The translations under genes were made by a program, and so were the position numbers. From Polymyxa betae (Eukaryota > Endomyxa > Phytomyxea > Plasmodiophorida > Plasmodiophoridae): DNA of 24,281 bases. This document shows positions 8,834 to 18,405 of the stretch, piece by piece. The first letter of the stretch is position 1; every line of letters begins with the position of its first letter. The DNA is taken from NCBI GenBank assembly GCA_003693705.1, contig RBZT01000856.1, positions 1-24,281 on the forward strand, in the 5' to 3' direction. The notes under the pieces were generated by a model, which saw only the letters and a list, made by a program, of their open reading frames with translations, was not told the origin of the DNA and made no database searches.

Positions 8834-9985
8834 ATGAAGCGCCGCCATCTTGCGAATGCAAATGAGTGCAGTCCGTCGATTGAGATTCTCTCTTCTTCAG
8901 ATGAAGAAGACGATCAAGAATATATGCTGATCGAAGATGACGTTGTTCCTCATTAGAAGTGGAAACTTCTTTCGAAAATGTAAATAAGTGGACTGAAGGT
9001 GCAGGAAACCAGTTTCGGAAGGCATATGCAGGCGATAGCAGAGCGACGAAATATCGGCGTCAAGCTTTGCAAAATGAACGGCTTGCTGTGGCTTCAAAAT
9101 GCCAGTTAATAACAGACTTCTTTGCAAAAGGGAGCACGACAAACGAATCGGAAGAAGCCAACCATGAAAAGAGTTCGGACAGATAATTGACTCGGAATGC
9201 TTTGATTGATCGGGCATTAGAGAGTATCTCCAAGCACACTCATATTGGCCAACGACAATCCTTTGAGCGCCAATCAGGCCTAAGCAAATACGATTACATA
9301 CGATGCATCGCCATCCAACGCTACTTGCTTCTGCTTAGGGAAAATCCAAGCTCTAAAATTGAAAGTTCATTATCTGTGGTTGAATCACAGTTCCCTTCTG
9401 CCAAGGGTCGCTGCGATTACAAGCCACGAAAGCTACGCGAATGGGCAGCGTTTTACATTAAACACCGAAAACTTCCCAAGTCACAGCAAGGCTCGCATGT
9501 GAAAACAAAATCTTTGACTAGCGAAGATGTTCAAAATCGATGTCTGGTTTGGCTTCGTTCGCAGAGACCGGACTCAATCAGCGGCAGGACGTTCGCCCAC
9601 TGGATTCCATCGTCCCTACACTCTGAATTGGATCTCATGCAGCCCATTAACATTCATGAGCGAACTGCACAAAGGTGGCTTCATTACCTTGGGGTTTCTC
9701 CCAACGTTTATCAACAGGGATTGTATTTTCGACGGCCATGAGAGGCAAGATGTTGTTGAATATCGAAAGCAATTTCTAGCTGAAATCTCTGAGTATCAAA
9801 GGCGAATGTTCACCTACGTTGGAGATGATCTTGAAACTGCAGTGCGTCCTGACTTGGCTGATTAGGAGAAACCCATTGTTCTGGTTACTCACGACGAGTC
9901 CTGCTTTTCGTCAAACGACGGAAAGAACACCACCTGGATGGAGGAAGAGCGAAAGCCGTAACGTCCTACCTGAAATATTGTAAGA
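8834..9985 (+). pseudogene. DDE transposase with HTH, 'DGHER' type, decayed
   Basis: Remnant of a cut-and-paste transposase of a kind common in fungi, oomycetes and some animals, probably IS630/Tc1-related. The ATG at 8834 opens an acidic leader (SSSDEEDD) to TAG 8954-8956. The frame shifts near 8950 and continues past TAA 9184-9186. A helix-turn-helix reads HERTAQRWLHYLGVSP. Near 9730 one inserted base breaks the typical YFDGHERQDVVEYR block, which continues in the next frame. After TAG 9863-9865 comes VTHDESCFSSNDGK, probably holding the first catalytic Asp. The sequence is lost after about 9985, so the rest of the catalytic domain is missing. Its leader lies on the far side of gypsy1 (2610-2899). 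The family is fairly sure; its superfamily name is less so. Confidence 0.8.
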
Positions 9986-10192
9986 ACAGGTTTTGACAAA
10001 TTCCAGATCGTTTGGATGCATTGTTTGTGAATAAAAAAACACAAAATTGATAGCCCGCATCGAATATTTTCTATCAAGCGAAGGGCAGTTTCAGGCTCAG
10101 GATAAGCCGGCCGTTAAACAAGATGTCGGGCGTGCTAAATGGACGGCTAACAAGCAATTACGTCTTATGGACCGCATGATCGTCCATGTGAA

Positions 10193-10246
10193 GTGTTAGT
10201 TCTACCATCCGCCTTCATTTGCTGTTTATATTTATGCTGACATCAG
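10193..10246 (+). other. Intron 1 of Myb/SANT-like gene
   Basis: 54 bp, GTGTTAG...ATGCTGACATCAG, with a CTGAC branch-like site. It separates the two halves of the SANT domain. Confidence 0.65.
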
Positions 10247-10542
10247 GCCGCCAAAGGCGGAAAAGCAGATAACGGATACAAAAAAACAGGCTTGGCAAGA
10301 TGTAGCTGTCGCTTTTACCAAGGAATTCGGGACGACCTACGAAATCAGGCAGTTAAAGTCTCAGATGACAGGTATTTTTGTATTCCTTTTAAATGATAAA
10401 ATGCTAGGGTCTACAATGAATCGAACAGCTAAAAGAGAAATGGAACCTTTTGAAAACGTTGAGAAACAATAGCGGATTCGGCTGGGACGACGAACGTCAA
10501 CTGCCGACAGCACCAGACCAGACATGGAACGAGCTGATAGAG

Positions 10543-10592
10543 GTGTGTTTTCGTAATATTCCTCCCTTATCTAATATTAGTGTATTGTGCAG
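10543..10592 (+). other. Intron of Myb/SANT-like gene
   Basis: 50 bp, GTGTGTTTTCG...GTATTGTGCAG. Its removal joins WNELIE to KKAKYAMF in phase 0, which matches the expected run of the domain. Confidence 0.75.
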
Positions 10593-11265
10593 AAAAAGGC
10601 CAAATACGCCATGTTTCGAGACACTCCATGGCCTTTGTTTCAACCGGCTGACCAGCTTTTCGAAGGATCAGCAGCCACGGGTGCGTTCGCTGTCGAATCG
10701 ACACAGCCGCAGCCTGTGATAGCCGAGCGATTCTTCCCGAACGCGAATGCTTCGACGGCTCGATCGCTAGCGGAATCTTTTGAACCCTTCGCTCGTGAAG
10801 ACGATTATTCGTCGTCGCTTCGCTCTGACGACGAACCCCCGCGTAGCGAAAGAAACGTAGTGTGATAGGCAGCCCTCGTTCCGGTGTGAAAACGTCAAGC
10901 AATGTCGAAGAGATTTTGGCTCCCTACGCCTCCATTCTCCAGCGCCCGACGCGGGAGGAGCACTCCTGCATGGGCGGTTGCGGAAGCGATTACGAGATTC
11001 GCTGATGCTCGTTCCCAGAAAACCTCGGAACCTGATGTCGAAATCGTGGCGGCAACCTCGACTGAACGAGCAGTTAGTATTCTGGAACAGTAGTACTCAG
11101 ATGAATTGCTTGATGAAGAGATGGCGACCACTTTTGAGGTAATGGAGAATGAAATCAAGGCAAGAAACATTTGTGCCATGCGCAAGGGAGCATCACGAGA
11201 TATCTGGCTCGTAAAGCAGATGCTCAGTCATTAGAATTAATGTTTAATTAAAAATCACTCTACTG

Positions 11266-12563
11266 TCATTTCCGTTTATACTTCAAGTAGTCACTCCACG
11301 TTTTATCAGCTATTCGTTTCCGCCAGTACTTAACTGCCGAATCACCCCTTGATCTAGAATCACAGCGCTCAGCACTGAGCCCTATTGGATCGAAACATTC
11401 CGATCTTTGCTCTTCATCATATAGCTGCACGAAAGTATCATCTCAGCTCTCACTTCGAATGAAGTTATGCAGGACGCACAGGACTATCACCAATTTCACT
11501 TAGCATTCGTAAGGATAAGATGGACGCGCTGTTAATATTGGAAAACGCTTCTTCATCACCCAAAAGATCCCCTCAATGACGTTGCGGAGCTGGGCGTGGC
11601 GAAGAATGAACAGCTCTTCAGCGCTCTTTGGCCTAAAATTAAAGAAAAATGGTCAGGCAGCTTTTGGTAACAATAGATCAGAGGATGGCATACTTATCGT
11701 TTGCTTGTCCCCATTCTTTCAAATGATATCGTACTCCACGAAATGGGGTCAGGCAATCTTTCGCTAATCCATATCCTGCATCCCCCAAGTAATATTTACC
11801 AGCAGGGATAATAAACGATTTTTGATCGTGCATCTTGGAGAACAGTACCGTCTGCAGCCGAGCCTTCCCACCCAGGAAGCACATATAGGAAATACACCCT
11901 AACCCTATACAGCTAAGACATTCTGACTGTAAAACCCTTTGCGGTTTCGAAAAGGGACAGTGTTTCCTTGAGGAGGAGTCTCTGGGATATGTGTCCCGTC
12001 CAAAGCCCCAATACAGTCCTTGAAATATGGAAAGAAATTTTTGTTGCTCGTAATATCCCTGGGAGCGGTGCTCCCCTGGAGAGCGATGTAATCGGCAGCC
12101 ATTGTCACCAAAGAATTCACAACAGAATTGAAATGTCTGCTCAATTTATGATTTATTACTACCGGAATGTATTCCAAACGTTCCTGCTAATGGTTTCACC
12201 AGAATGCTGAAATCGCTCTTGGGAGCTTTGTTGGATGCATTTTGACCGACGATCTACAGGAAAATAGCCAATTGTTCTTCGGTAGATCAGGCATCCTTTC
12301 GCAACAATGGCATTTTTCAAATTAAGGAAAGTAAGACGATTCATTCGGAAGAACTCCAAGAAGCGCCGTTCGTTAGTAGTACGCGACAGCAATTCCTGTA
12401 TATAGAGGTTGCCGGTCATCATGGACGTTCGGCATGGCTCCTTGCAAAGGTATTGTGCCGCATACCATCCTGTTGCTAGGACAAGAAAGTCAGCAACATC
12501 GTCGTCATCGTCATCGATCCCGCAAGCGTCAAGGCCCCGGGAGAAGGCAGAATCGCCGCCCAA
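11266..12563 (-). pseudogene. PIF/Harbinger (HARBI1-like) transposase, decayed
   Basis: DDE nuclease of a PIF/Harbinger element. On the - strand: an acidic start (IDDDDDDVADF); PCRTSMMTGNLYIQELL and FLEFFRMNRLTFLNL, typical of the N-terminal domain; STEEQLAIFL and ERFQHSGETISR in alternating frames; FPYFKDCIGALDGTHIP with the first catalytic Asp; FRNRKGFYSQNVLAV; a frame change to YVLPGWEGSAADG with the second Asp; GKYYLGDAGYGLAKDCLTPF and RGVRYHLKEW; then LRNVIEGIFWVMKKRFPIL with the Glu, and LCVLHNFIRSES. After TGA 11443-11445 the frame still reads to WRKRIADKTWSDYLKY and TGA 11266-11268. So all three catalytic residues survive, but across several frameshifts and stops. It converges on the Myb/SANT-like gene, the classical layout of this superfamily. 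Confidence 0.9.
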
Positions 12564-12664
12564 ATATTTAGGTCCGAGCTAAAAATCGTATTTTGCAAAA
12601 TTCAAGGGTATTTTGTAAAAATCGCGATTTTGCAAAAAGGGGTTCCAAATTTTGTTTTGCAAAA
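12564..12664. repeat. ATTTTGCAAAA repeats at the Harbinger right side
   Basis: Three near copies of an ATTTTGCAAAA palindrome: AAAATCGTATTTTGCAAAA near 12583-12601, AAAATCGCGATTTTGCAAAA near 12618-12637, and GTTTTGCAAAATT near 12653-12665. They lie between the transposase start and the first gypsy2 homology. They may be subterminal repeats of the Harbinger element, but no terminal inverted repeat or target duplication was found. Confidence 0.55.
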
Positions 12665-13274
12665 TTGCGAGTATCCAAACGAGTACTTATCAAATATGAG
12701 CCTTTTTAAAAATTCATGCATCCTGGACTGAAACTGAATGGCAAAATTCAATGCTCCTTGTATAGATCTCCTAGGAGTAAGGATAGTTCTATCTGTCATG
12801 AAAGAAAACATCTCTTGACATTCTTCTGCAAGAGGCATAAGCCAGAAGCCTTTAAAAGCATCTAGCTTGAACCAAAATTTTTGAATTGTTCAAATGTGTC
12901 ACTATAGACTCTCGATAGGGCATTGTCCGAACAGTACTGTCAGGCATGGCATTTACTGCTCGTAAATCTACGCACATCCTTTGACCACGACCTTGCTTTT
13001 TAACCACGAATTCTGGTGAAGCCCATTTCGAATTATAATTCTCATAAATGAAATCTTTCTTTACTAGATCATCAGTAAGGTTGTTTCGGAGCTCACTCTT
13101 CTCCAAACTGTACTTTCTGGGATGGTATTTATACGGCTTAACATCTGGCGTTAGCGTAGTAATAAATGGAGTCACCTTTGCAGGTACATCTGGTCCCATC
13201 CTAATTCTAAACACATTTACGTACTTATTCAATAATGTACTTAGTTTACTGATCCATTGCTGAGGTAATCCCAC
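12665..13274 (-). pseudogene. Gypsy2 RT, truncated
   Basis: N-terminal part of a gypsy reverse transcriptase, close to gypsy3: PPAKVTPF-type linker (VPAKVTPFITTLTPDVKPYK), NYNSKWASPEFVVKKQGRG, RMCVDLRAVNAM, then a frameshift near 12845 to MPLAEECQEMFSFMTD and PRRSIQGALNFAIQFQSRM. Base-level similarity to 23165-23250 continues down to about 12665, just reaching the sequence for the catalytic WIDD, which is corrupted (FGYS). The rest of pol is missing; Harbinger-side sequence follows. Confidence 0.88.
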
Positions 13275-13422
13275 ACTGGTTGCTCGAGCACTTGCTCGCC
13301 CAATACAACCTCTGATTTCTTCCGGTTCAAGATCATTTAGAGTGTACTGTTTCTAACCTTGAGGCCTGGCTTTCTGAAAATTCGAAGCTGTCAAATCTTC
13401 AAGAGCTTGATAAAATCAATGC

Positions 13423-13785
13423 CTAGGGATTCCAAAATGTCACTACACTACCTAGTATCATTTCTTTACCTGGAATATCCCAAACTAAAAATTTGCAAAG
13501 TTTCATTGGCAAATAGACAGAATGTGTCAAAATTTTAATATCCAACTTCAGAGTTTCATGAACCTCTATGGTACTCTGGTTGTCTCCAAATTTGATTAAA
13601 ATTGGCTTTTCTAGATGCTTGTATTCTAATGAGCCAGATTCAGCCTGAACAACTTTGTTGGCCAAATGGCGTGGAATCAAAGAAAAATCATGAGCACCAT
13701 TATCCAAAATCGCTTGAACCGTAACTATGGATCCAATTTGGACTAAAACTGTCAGTGTGGAATCTAAGTTCAGCGAGCATACCAA
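13423..13785 (-). pseudogene. Gypsy2 aspartic protease
   Basis: Protease domain of the gypsy2 polyprotein, reading LVQIGSIVTVQAILDNGAHD, KFGDNQSTIEVHETLKLDIK and LVWDIPGKEMILGS. The active-site triplet is D-N-G, where gypsy1 and gypsy4 have D-S-G, so activity is doubtful. The frame ends at 13423, and 13275-13422 joins it to RT with a frame break. The zinc knuckle is upstream at about 13830-13880. Confidence 0.85.
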
Positions 13786-13799
13786 TAAGTAGTCAGAAG

Positions 13800-14916
13800 C
13801 TTTTTTTGCTTTTTATAACGCTTAGGCTTCGGGCACAAAAACAGCGGATGCCCTTTCTCTTGACAGTTAAAGCAGGTCAAGTCCTTGCCCTTCTCGGGAC
13901 CAATTTCTCTGGACCGCTTTTACTGGATGATTGAGCGTCCTTCTTATTCCCGTTGCCATTCTTGCTGGCGCTGGACTTCTGGTCCTTGCCAAGGGGTTTC
14001 TCCGCACTTCGACGCCCCTGGGACTTCCCCTTGCGTTCCTCAAAGCGCTTGTTCACATGTTCTTCACATAATTTGACACGATCGTGCATGACCGCATTCT
14101 TACGCAGATCATGTTGAATTTGGGCTGACTCTTGCCAATGAAGGGATCGGCCTGTATTTCTGTACGGACCATGTCTTGAAAACCATACGGCCGAACAGCT
14201 TTCAGCAAATAAGTAATTAGCATCTTGCGTCCGTCGTCGTCTTCTCGCGACCGTTGCAGGCGATGACGCTGTCAGATGTCCTCAAACTCCTGCATGAATT
14301 TCTCCACACCGTTCAACGGTACTCCAAGAGTTGGCACCATTTTCAGATTGGCCATTGCAGTTTGAATCAAATACACATGATCCGCCTCTTGCCGCAATTC
14401 CGTGTGAATCCATCTCTGAATCACAGCCTCAGTGAGTAAAGAAACCTCATACTCCTCCCAGGGAAATCCATATATTATAAGTTATGTAAATCAGCTTTTT
14501 TCTGGAGCGATCAAGGACCTCCAAGTCACATACTTGCCCAACTGTGAGCGGCGTTCCCGAAAGTCCTTAGCTTCTTCATACCATACTCATAATCCTGTTC
14601 TAGAGTTGCCAGCATAGCGAGAGGGAGCATCAGCCTGAACCACAGCTGCGGGCATGGTTTCAAAACTCCTACCTGGGCGCCTGTTGTTGCTAAACTCCGC
14701 AACAATAGCATCATCGGAGTCTCTTGATTGCCGATGGGGTCCATCTTCTGCTCTTCCTCACTATCATCTTGGCGAACATTCTCATCGCTCGGAACATGAA
14801 GAACAGGTTCGGGAGATGGTACTGGCACAATGTACATATTCTCCACACGGATCGCGACATCTGAGAGTGAGCTCTCATCCACAGACTGCTTCTCGTTGAT
14901 TGCTCCAGCCCTTGCT
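13800..14916 (-). pseudogene. Gypsy2 gag
   Basis: Capsid precursor spread over several frames. From high to low coordinates: an acidic leader with VPSDENVRQDDSEEEQKMD (about 14745-14801), then IQTAMANLKMVPTLGVPL and NGVEKFMQEFE (about 14280-14375), which match gypsy4 (QAAMASFKM, FGVEKFMESIE). A Lys/Arg/Ser-rich tail follows (13877-14089), and an intact CCHC knuckle CFNCQEKGHPLFLC at about 13832-13873. Several frameshifts and stops are needed to join the parts. It follows directly on the LTR at 14917. Confidence 0.8.
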
Positions 14917-15780
14917 TGATGATACAGCTGTAACAGCAACTCCACCGGGGCGGTTATTCTCGCAGTTTTTATAATTTAACGGCCAGAAAATAACCGGCGC
15001 ACTATCCACCGGGCGGTGGCGCAGCCTCTGGCGGTTTATAATATTTTAACAGCCGGGCTTTTGCGCCTTCATATATAACCGCCAGGATAACCGGGAGCTA
15101 AATGGCCGCGCGAGGGTCGCGCCCACTGTCGAAGGCTGCGCAGGCCACATCTGGGTCATTTTATGCAAATAATTTGATAAATTCGTTTCATCATCACCAG
15201 CTATATTGACGGAGCGTTTTCTCATCACAGCGTGGAATTTCACCGATATAATTTTCCTAATATTTGTCCATCAATACATAATCCCGTTTGTCGTCAATCT
15301 TCTTTCTGGGTGTGGAACCACTCCAAAAAGAGGGCATTCTCTAAGCTGCAACAAGAGCGTTGAAAGCAGCTCCATTTCATCGCCAGAGGATCAATCAGAT
15401 AGCTACATTGCAAGAAAGAATGCATACAATTCAAATTTAACAGCCCAAATAACCGGCAGCCCGGTGATACACAGACAGTTAAATTTCAACTACGCAGTAC
15501 GCAGATTCTTGTTTTACACGCCCAAATAACTTCCCAAATAACCGCCACCGGTGGAGTTGCTCTAAAGAACTCTTTATAGCGCTACTTGTGATCTCCAAGT
15601 TAACATTGCAATGATGAATGTAGAATGAATATATTAGATAGATTACAAGCCCTTATATATAACCAGTGTCGGAGGATAGCTCGGACCTCGGAGAGTTTCC
15701 GGTTCATCGGAGCTTATTCAATATTGTGAGCTTTCCGATTCATCGGAGCTTAGTCGAATAGTGCGCTTAATATTGACACA
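14917..15780 (-). repeat. Gypsy2 5' LTR (LTR type B), interrupted by a MITE
   Basis: It matches the gypsy3 LTR at 20458-20626: both start TGTGTCAATAT on the - strand, share the ATTACAAGCCCTTATATAT block (promoter-like), and end TTACAGCTGTA(A/T)CATCA. A 629-bp MITE sits at 14934-15562, and 46 bp after it have no match in gypsy3. Near 15699-15721 and 15733-15756 there is a direct repeat TTTCCG(G/A)TTCATCGGAGCTTA. The LTR abuts the copia protease sequence at 15781. Confidence 0.85.
14934..15562. mobile_element. MITE, PIF/Harbinger-like, 629 bp
   Basis: The ends are (C/G)AGCAACTCCACCGG in inverted orientation, extending to a 24/25-bp inverted repeat ending GGCGGTTATT. TAA lies directly on both sides (14931-14933 and 15563-15565), matching the 3-bp TWA duplication of PIF/Harbinger elements; the related LTR at 20470 has a single TAA at the same place. 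TAACCG occurs at 14951 (reverse), 14991, 15076, 15088, 15450 and 15539, and not in the middle, so it is subterminal. Open frames inside (15046-15243 -, 15206-15529 +) are not recognised, and it looks non-autonomous. Confidence 0.85.
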
Positions 15781-16560
15781 ACCGATAGCTGCGTCACATA
15801 ATGCAATTCCATCTCCAACAGTTACTGAGGTCTTTGTTGGTGCTGGTCGAAAGCTCTCGAGATAGTCCGAACTTCCTATCATATGGGTTGATGATCCGGA
15901 ATCGATTATCCATGGCTTCGATTGCAGAGGCTTGTCATAACCAATGAAGGCGGCCATAGTTATTTGTCTTTCTTTGGAGCAGGGGCAGGACAGTCCTTGG
16001 CGAAGTGTCCCTTGTCTTGGCATCGATGACTGATAATTTCATCACTTTTCTTCGCCTTAGTTTCGATCGATTTTTGCGGTTATTTTGATGATTTTTGGAA
16101 TTTGGTACAACAGATGCTCATTCTTGAGAGCTACCGGCTCCTTTGCTGTTTTTGAATTTTCCATCTCGAGCCTTTTAGTTTTTGGCGGCAGCCTCTGATG
16201 CAAGATGATACAGTTGTGTCAAGAATCTGATTTTGCTGACGGATATATATAAGAACTCGCATAGTCATAGTTTTCTGGCAGTCCGGCCCGAATAACGTAT
16301 AATTCATCTTTATCCGTGCAACTATCTTAAATCTCTTTTATCTCGCGTTTCGTTTGCCTTGCCGCATCCATAAATGCTGCCATCGACCAGATACTTGAAA
16401 ATCGCATCTGAAAGAGCTCCTGTCGGCGACGAAACCGCTCGTGGCCGGATTTTGCCATAAAATGCGCCTCTAATGTATCCCACGCTTGCTTGGCTGTATT
16501 CAATCCCATTTTTTTCATTTTCATCTCTGTGTTAATACATTTTGCTAACTGGGGCAAAGT
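15781..16560 (-). pseudogene. Ty1/copia gag and protease remnant
   Basis: Part of a second copia element on the - strand. The gag part reads KQAWDTLEAHFMAKSGHERF and RRRQELFQMRFS, which is the copia UBN2-type capsid, then after a stop near 16327 GLPENYDYASSY. A degraded zinc knuckle reads SHRCQDKGHFAKDCP (first Cys lost). In the next frame comes the protease WIIDSGSSTHMIGSSDYL, with the D-S-G active site, and VTVGDGIALCDAAIG. There it is cut by the gypsy2 LTR at 15780/15781. Stops and frameshifts separate the parts. Confidence 0.87.
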
Positions 16561-16629
16561 TAGTGCATGTCGATGATTCCAATCGTTAATAACACTAGCA
16601 TTTTATTTGTTCGGAACTGGCTTAATGTC

Positions 16630-17040
16630 GGCTCCGGCAATGATGCCCCAACAAGCATCTTTCGAATGGGAGGATTGGGTCAAGGAGAAGCATGTATTGC
16701 GTTATTTGCAGGCGACGAAAAAAAAGCAAGCCTCTAGTTATTGGCGGAACCCAAATTTGAAGGCCTACTGCGACGCAAATTATGGACAAGATGACGGTTC
16801 GAAATCGCGTACCGGTTACTTAATAGTGTTCAGTGATTTCGATCCCATTACCTGGTCATCACGAAAACAAGATACTGTTGCGCTGTCTACTGTGGTGGCG
16901 GAATAAAAATCGGTAACAGAATGCTTGACGGATTTAATATGGATTCAGAATTTAGTGGACGAGCTCGGTGTAAGGCTTCAGATCAAAGGTTCCTCGTTTA
17001 TTTCAATAAACAGGAAGATGTGCTGTTTTAGGCTTTGGTA
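16630..17040 (+). pseudogene. Ty1/copia RNase H, first part
   Basis: From a third copia element, on the + strand: KHVLRYLQATKKKQASSYW, LKAYCDANYGQDDGSKSRTG with catalytic Asp, PITWSSRKQDTVALST, then a stop within the AEY region (TAA about 16904-16906) and SVTECLTDLIWIQNLVDELG in the same frame. The frame is lost at about 17020, where minisatellite sequence begins. The second part is at 17630-17811. Confidence 0.9.
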
Positions 17041-17049
17041 ACCTTAAGA

Positions 17050-17620
17050 CAGCGGCGGCAGTGATGATCTAGGTGACGGTAACGACGGGGGCGGATACAA
17101 CGAGAGCATCAGGGGCTGAGACTTTGATAGTGATTGAGGGGGAGACGATAATTGTAGCGGAGGCGAAGACGACGATAACAATAGAGGCGTGGACGACGAG
17201 CGTGACGGAGGCGGGGAAGACGATAGCAGCTGAGGCGAAGATGATGGTAGTAACTGAGATGAAGACGACGAACGCGGGGGCGGGGAGAACGATGTTATAA
17301 GCAGAGGGGAAGACGACGAACGCGGTGAATGCGAAGACGATGTTATAAGCAGAGGCGGAGACGACGAACGCGGTCGTCGTCGGTGAAGGCGAAGGCGATG
17401 TTATAAGCAGAGGCGGAGACGGTGATGAGGATGGCGACCTTGGCGGCGGCGGGGTCGAGGTCGGGTGCGCCCGAGACTCTCGAGACGACAAGGACAACCG
17501 ATCGAGAGAAAGGAGTTGATCAGAGTGGCCGCGCGGTGCGACGCACTTCTCTAGATCTCCCAGGGCTGTCGTGCCTAGGGGCATGACATTCGGCATGCTA
17601 CAATATTGCCCGACTCCTGT
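17050..17620. repeat. 24-bp-period minisatellite inserted in copia RNase H
   Basis: Purine-rich + strand of GAGGCGAAGACGACGATAAC-type units. Translation shows a period of 8 codons (EAKTTITI, EAWTTSVT, EAGKTIAA, EAKMMVVT). From 17291 a higher-order unit of 48 bp (2 x 24) containing GATGTTATAAGCAGAGG occurs at 17291, 17339 and 17397; the last spacing is 58 bp because of a 10-bp insertion. The - strand is open for 175 codons (17069-17596), Val/Ala/Ser/Pro-rich, most likely by composition alone. Confidence 0.8.
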
Positions 17621-17629
17621 TCCAGTATT

Positions 17630-17880
17630 TGATGATAATCAAACCTGTATCTCAGGTGTATAAATCCGAAATTATCGCGTCGGACGAAACATATCTACAC
17701 GAAATTTCATTTTTTGCAGTCTGGTGGAAAATAAGGTGATCGAGTTAAAATATCTACCATCTGAATTTCAACTAACAGATTTAATGACGAAACCGCTGTG
17801 ACCCCTCAAGTTCAATAAGTTGCTGAGCGAGTTTTGGCCATCGGGAGGGCTGTTGAAGTGCTCGGAACATTCTAGTGAGT
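17630..17880 (+). pseudogene. Ty1/copia RNase H, C-terminal part
   Basis: It resumes the copia RNase H after the minisatellite: DNQTCISG (third Asp), then VENKVIELKYLPSEFQLTDL, MTKPL and, after a TGA, KFNKLLSEFWPSGG. This last block is the usual copia ending next to the LTR. It shares strand and order with 16630-17040, so the two parts belong to one element. Confidence 0.88.
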
Positions 17881-18051
17881 AAGATGGCAGCACCCGGCTC
17901 CTGTGGAAACATGCGTGGAACTTTCTACGGAATTTATAAGTACGACAAACATATCGAATAAATCAGAGTAGCTATACACTCCGAGTGTGAGAATGTGTCG
18001 TTTGAGTTTATCGCATCCATCGTCTAGGACTTCGCACCCACCATCCCAACA
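17851..18051 (+). repeat. Copia 3' LTR (candidate)
   Basis: TGTTGAAGTG follows the purine-rich CGGGAGGGC at the end of the RNase H, and a CCCAACA end lies 201 bp on. The inverted TGTTG/CAACA termini fit a copia LTR. TTTATAAG near 17933 and AATAAA at 17957-17962 are plausible promoter and polyadenylation signals. There is no second copy to confirm it. Confidence 0.55.
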
Positions 18052-18405
18052 CCAAGATCTCATCATGGTCTTCCCAATTTGAAATGTGAACTATCGCAAC
18101 TGCTCCGGTTAGAACGACTTCTCCGCCATTCCAGCGTCTATGTCGGGTTAGGCTTCCATCTGTTTAGCCTCTTGAACTCCTAACGTGAACTCCCATGACC
18201 ATAACGACAAATTTCTTCCATTAAGCAAATCGGACGTGAACTTTTGTTGATCGCAGTGCTGGTTGACCCTGACATCGAGTATGCACGTAAACTGGGCCCA
18301 GAACCTGTCAGATCTGGACGCTAGGTCAGAGTTTTAGGAAGAAATTTCTCTATGTATTGTTATAGTAAATTAGGTTCATTATTAACATGAGGCACGCGCC
18401 TGATA
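18052..18405. other. Unassigned spacer
   Basis: No gene, tRNA or clear repeat was recognised between the copia LTR and the gypsy4 gag. No LTR of type A or B is present, so gypsy4 is 5'-truncated here. Confidence 0.6.

Larger units (their letters stand above)
10090..11234 (+). pseudogene. Myb/SANT-like DNA-binding protein (Harbinger partner), decayed
   Basis: This is the second protein typical of PIF/Harbinger transposons: a Myb/SANT-like protein that binds the element ends and brings the transposase to DNA. Pieces in order: AKWTANKQLRLMDRMI; a GT-AG intron 10193-10246 with CTGAC branch; ADNGYKK then QAWQDVAVAFTKEF, split by a frameshift in an A7 run at 10280-10286; YEIRQLKSQ; a possible short intron from 10372; KEKWNLLKTLRNNSGFGWDD; intron 10543-10592; then LFEGSAATGAFA. 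After TGA 10863-10865 come a loose linker and the C-terminal block FEVMENEIKARNICAMRKGA to TAG 11232, with an in-frame TAG at 11091-11093. Its end is 31 bp from the end of the opposing transposase gene. Confidence 0.82.

Noticed and set aside
11893-11906. CCCTAACCCTA as interstitial telomere repeat
   Set aside because: It falls inside the Harbinger transposase coding sequence, between two recognised blocks, and is only about two units long.
10008-12681. TCGTTTGGAT at 10008-10017 and its reverse complement at 12672-12681 as Harbinger terminal repeats
   Set aside because: The right copy lies within gypsy2 RT sequence that aligns base for base with 23160-23180, so it is not a transposon end, and the flanks show no target duplication.
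17069-17596. 175-codon Val/Ala/Ser/Pro-rich open frame on the - strand
   Set aside because: It is a by-product of the minisatellite composition; the + strand is open over much of the same array too.
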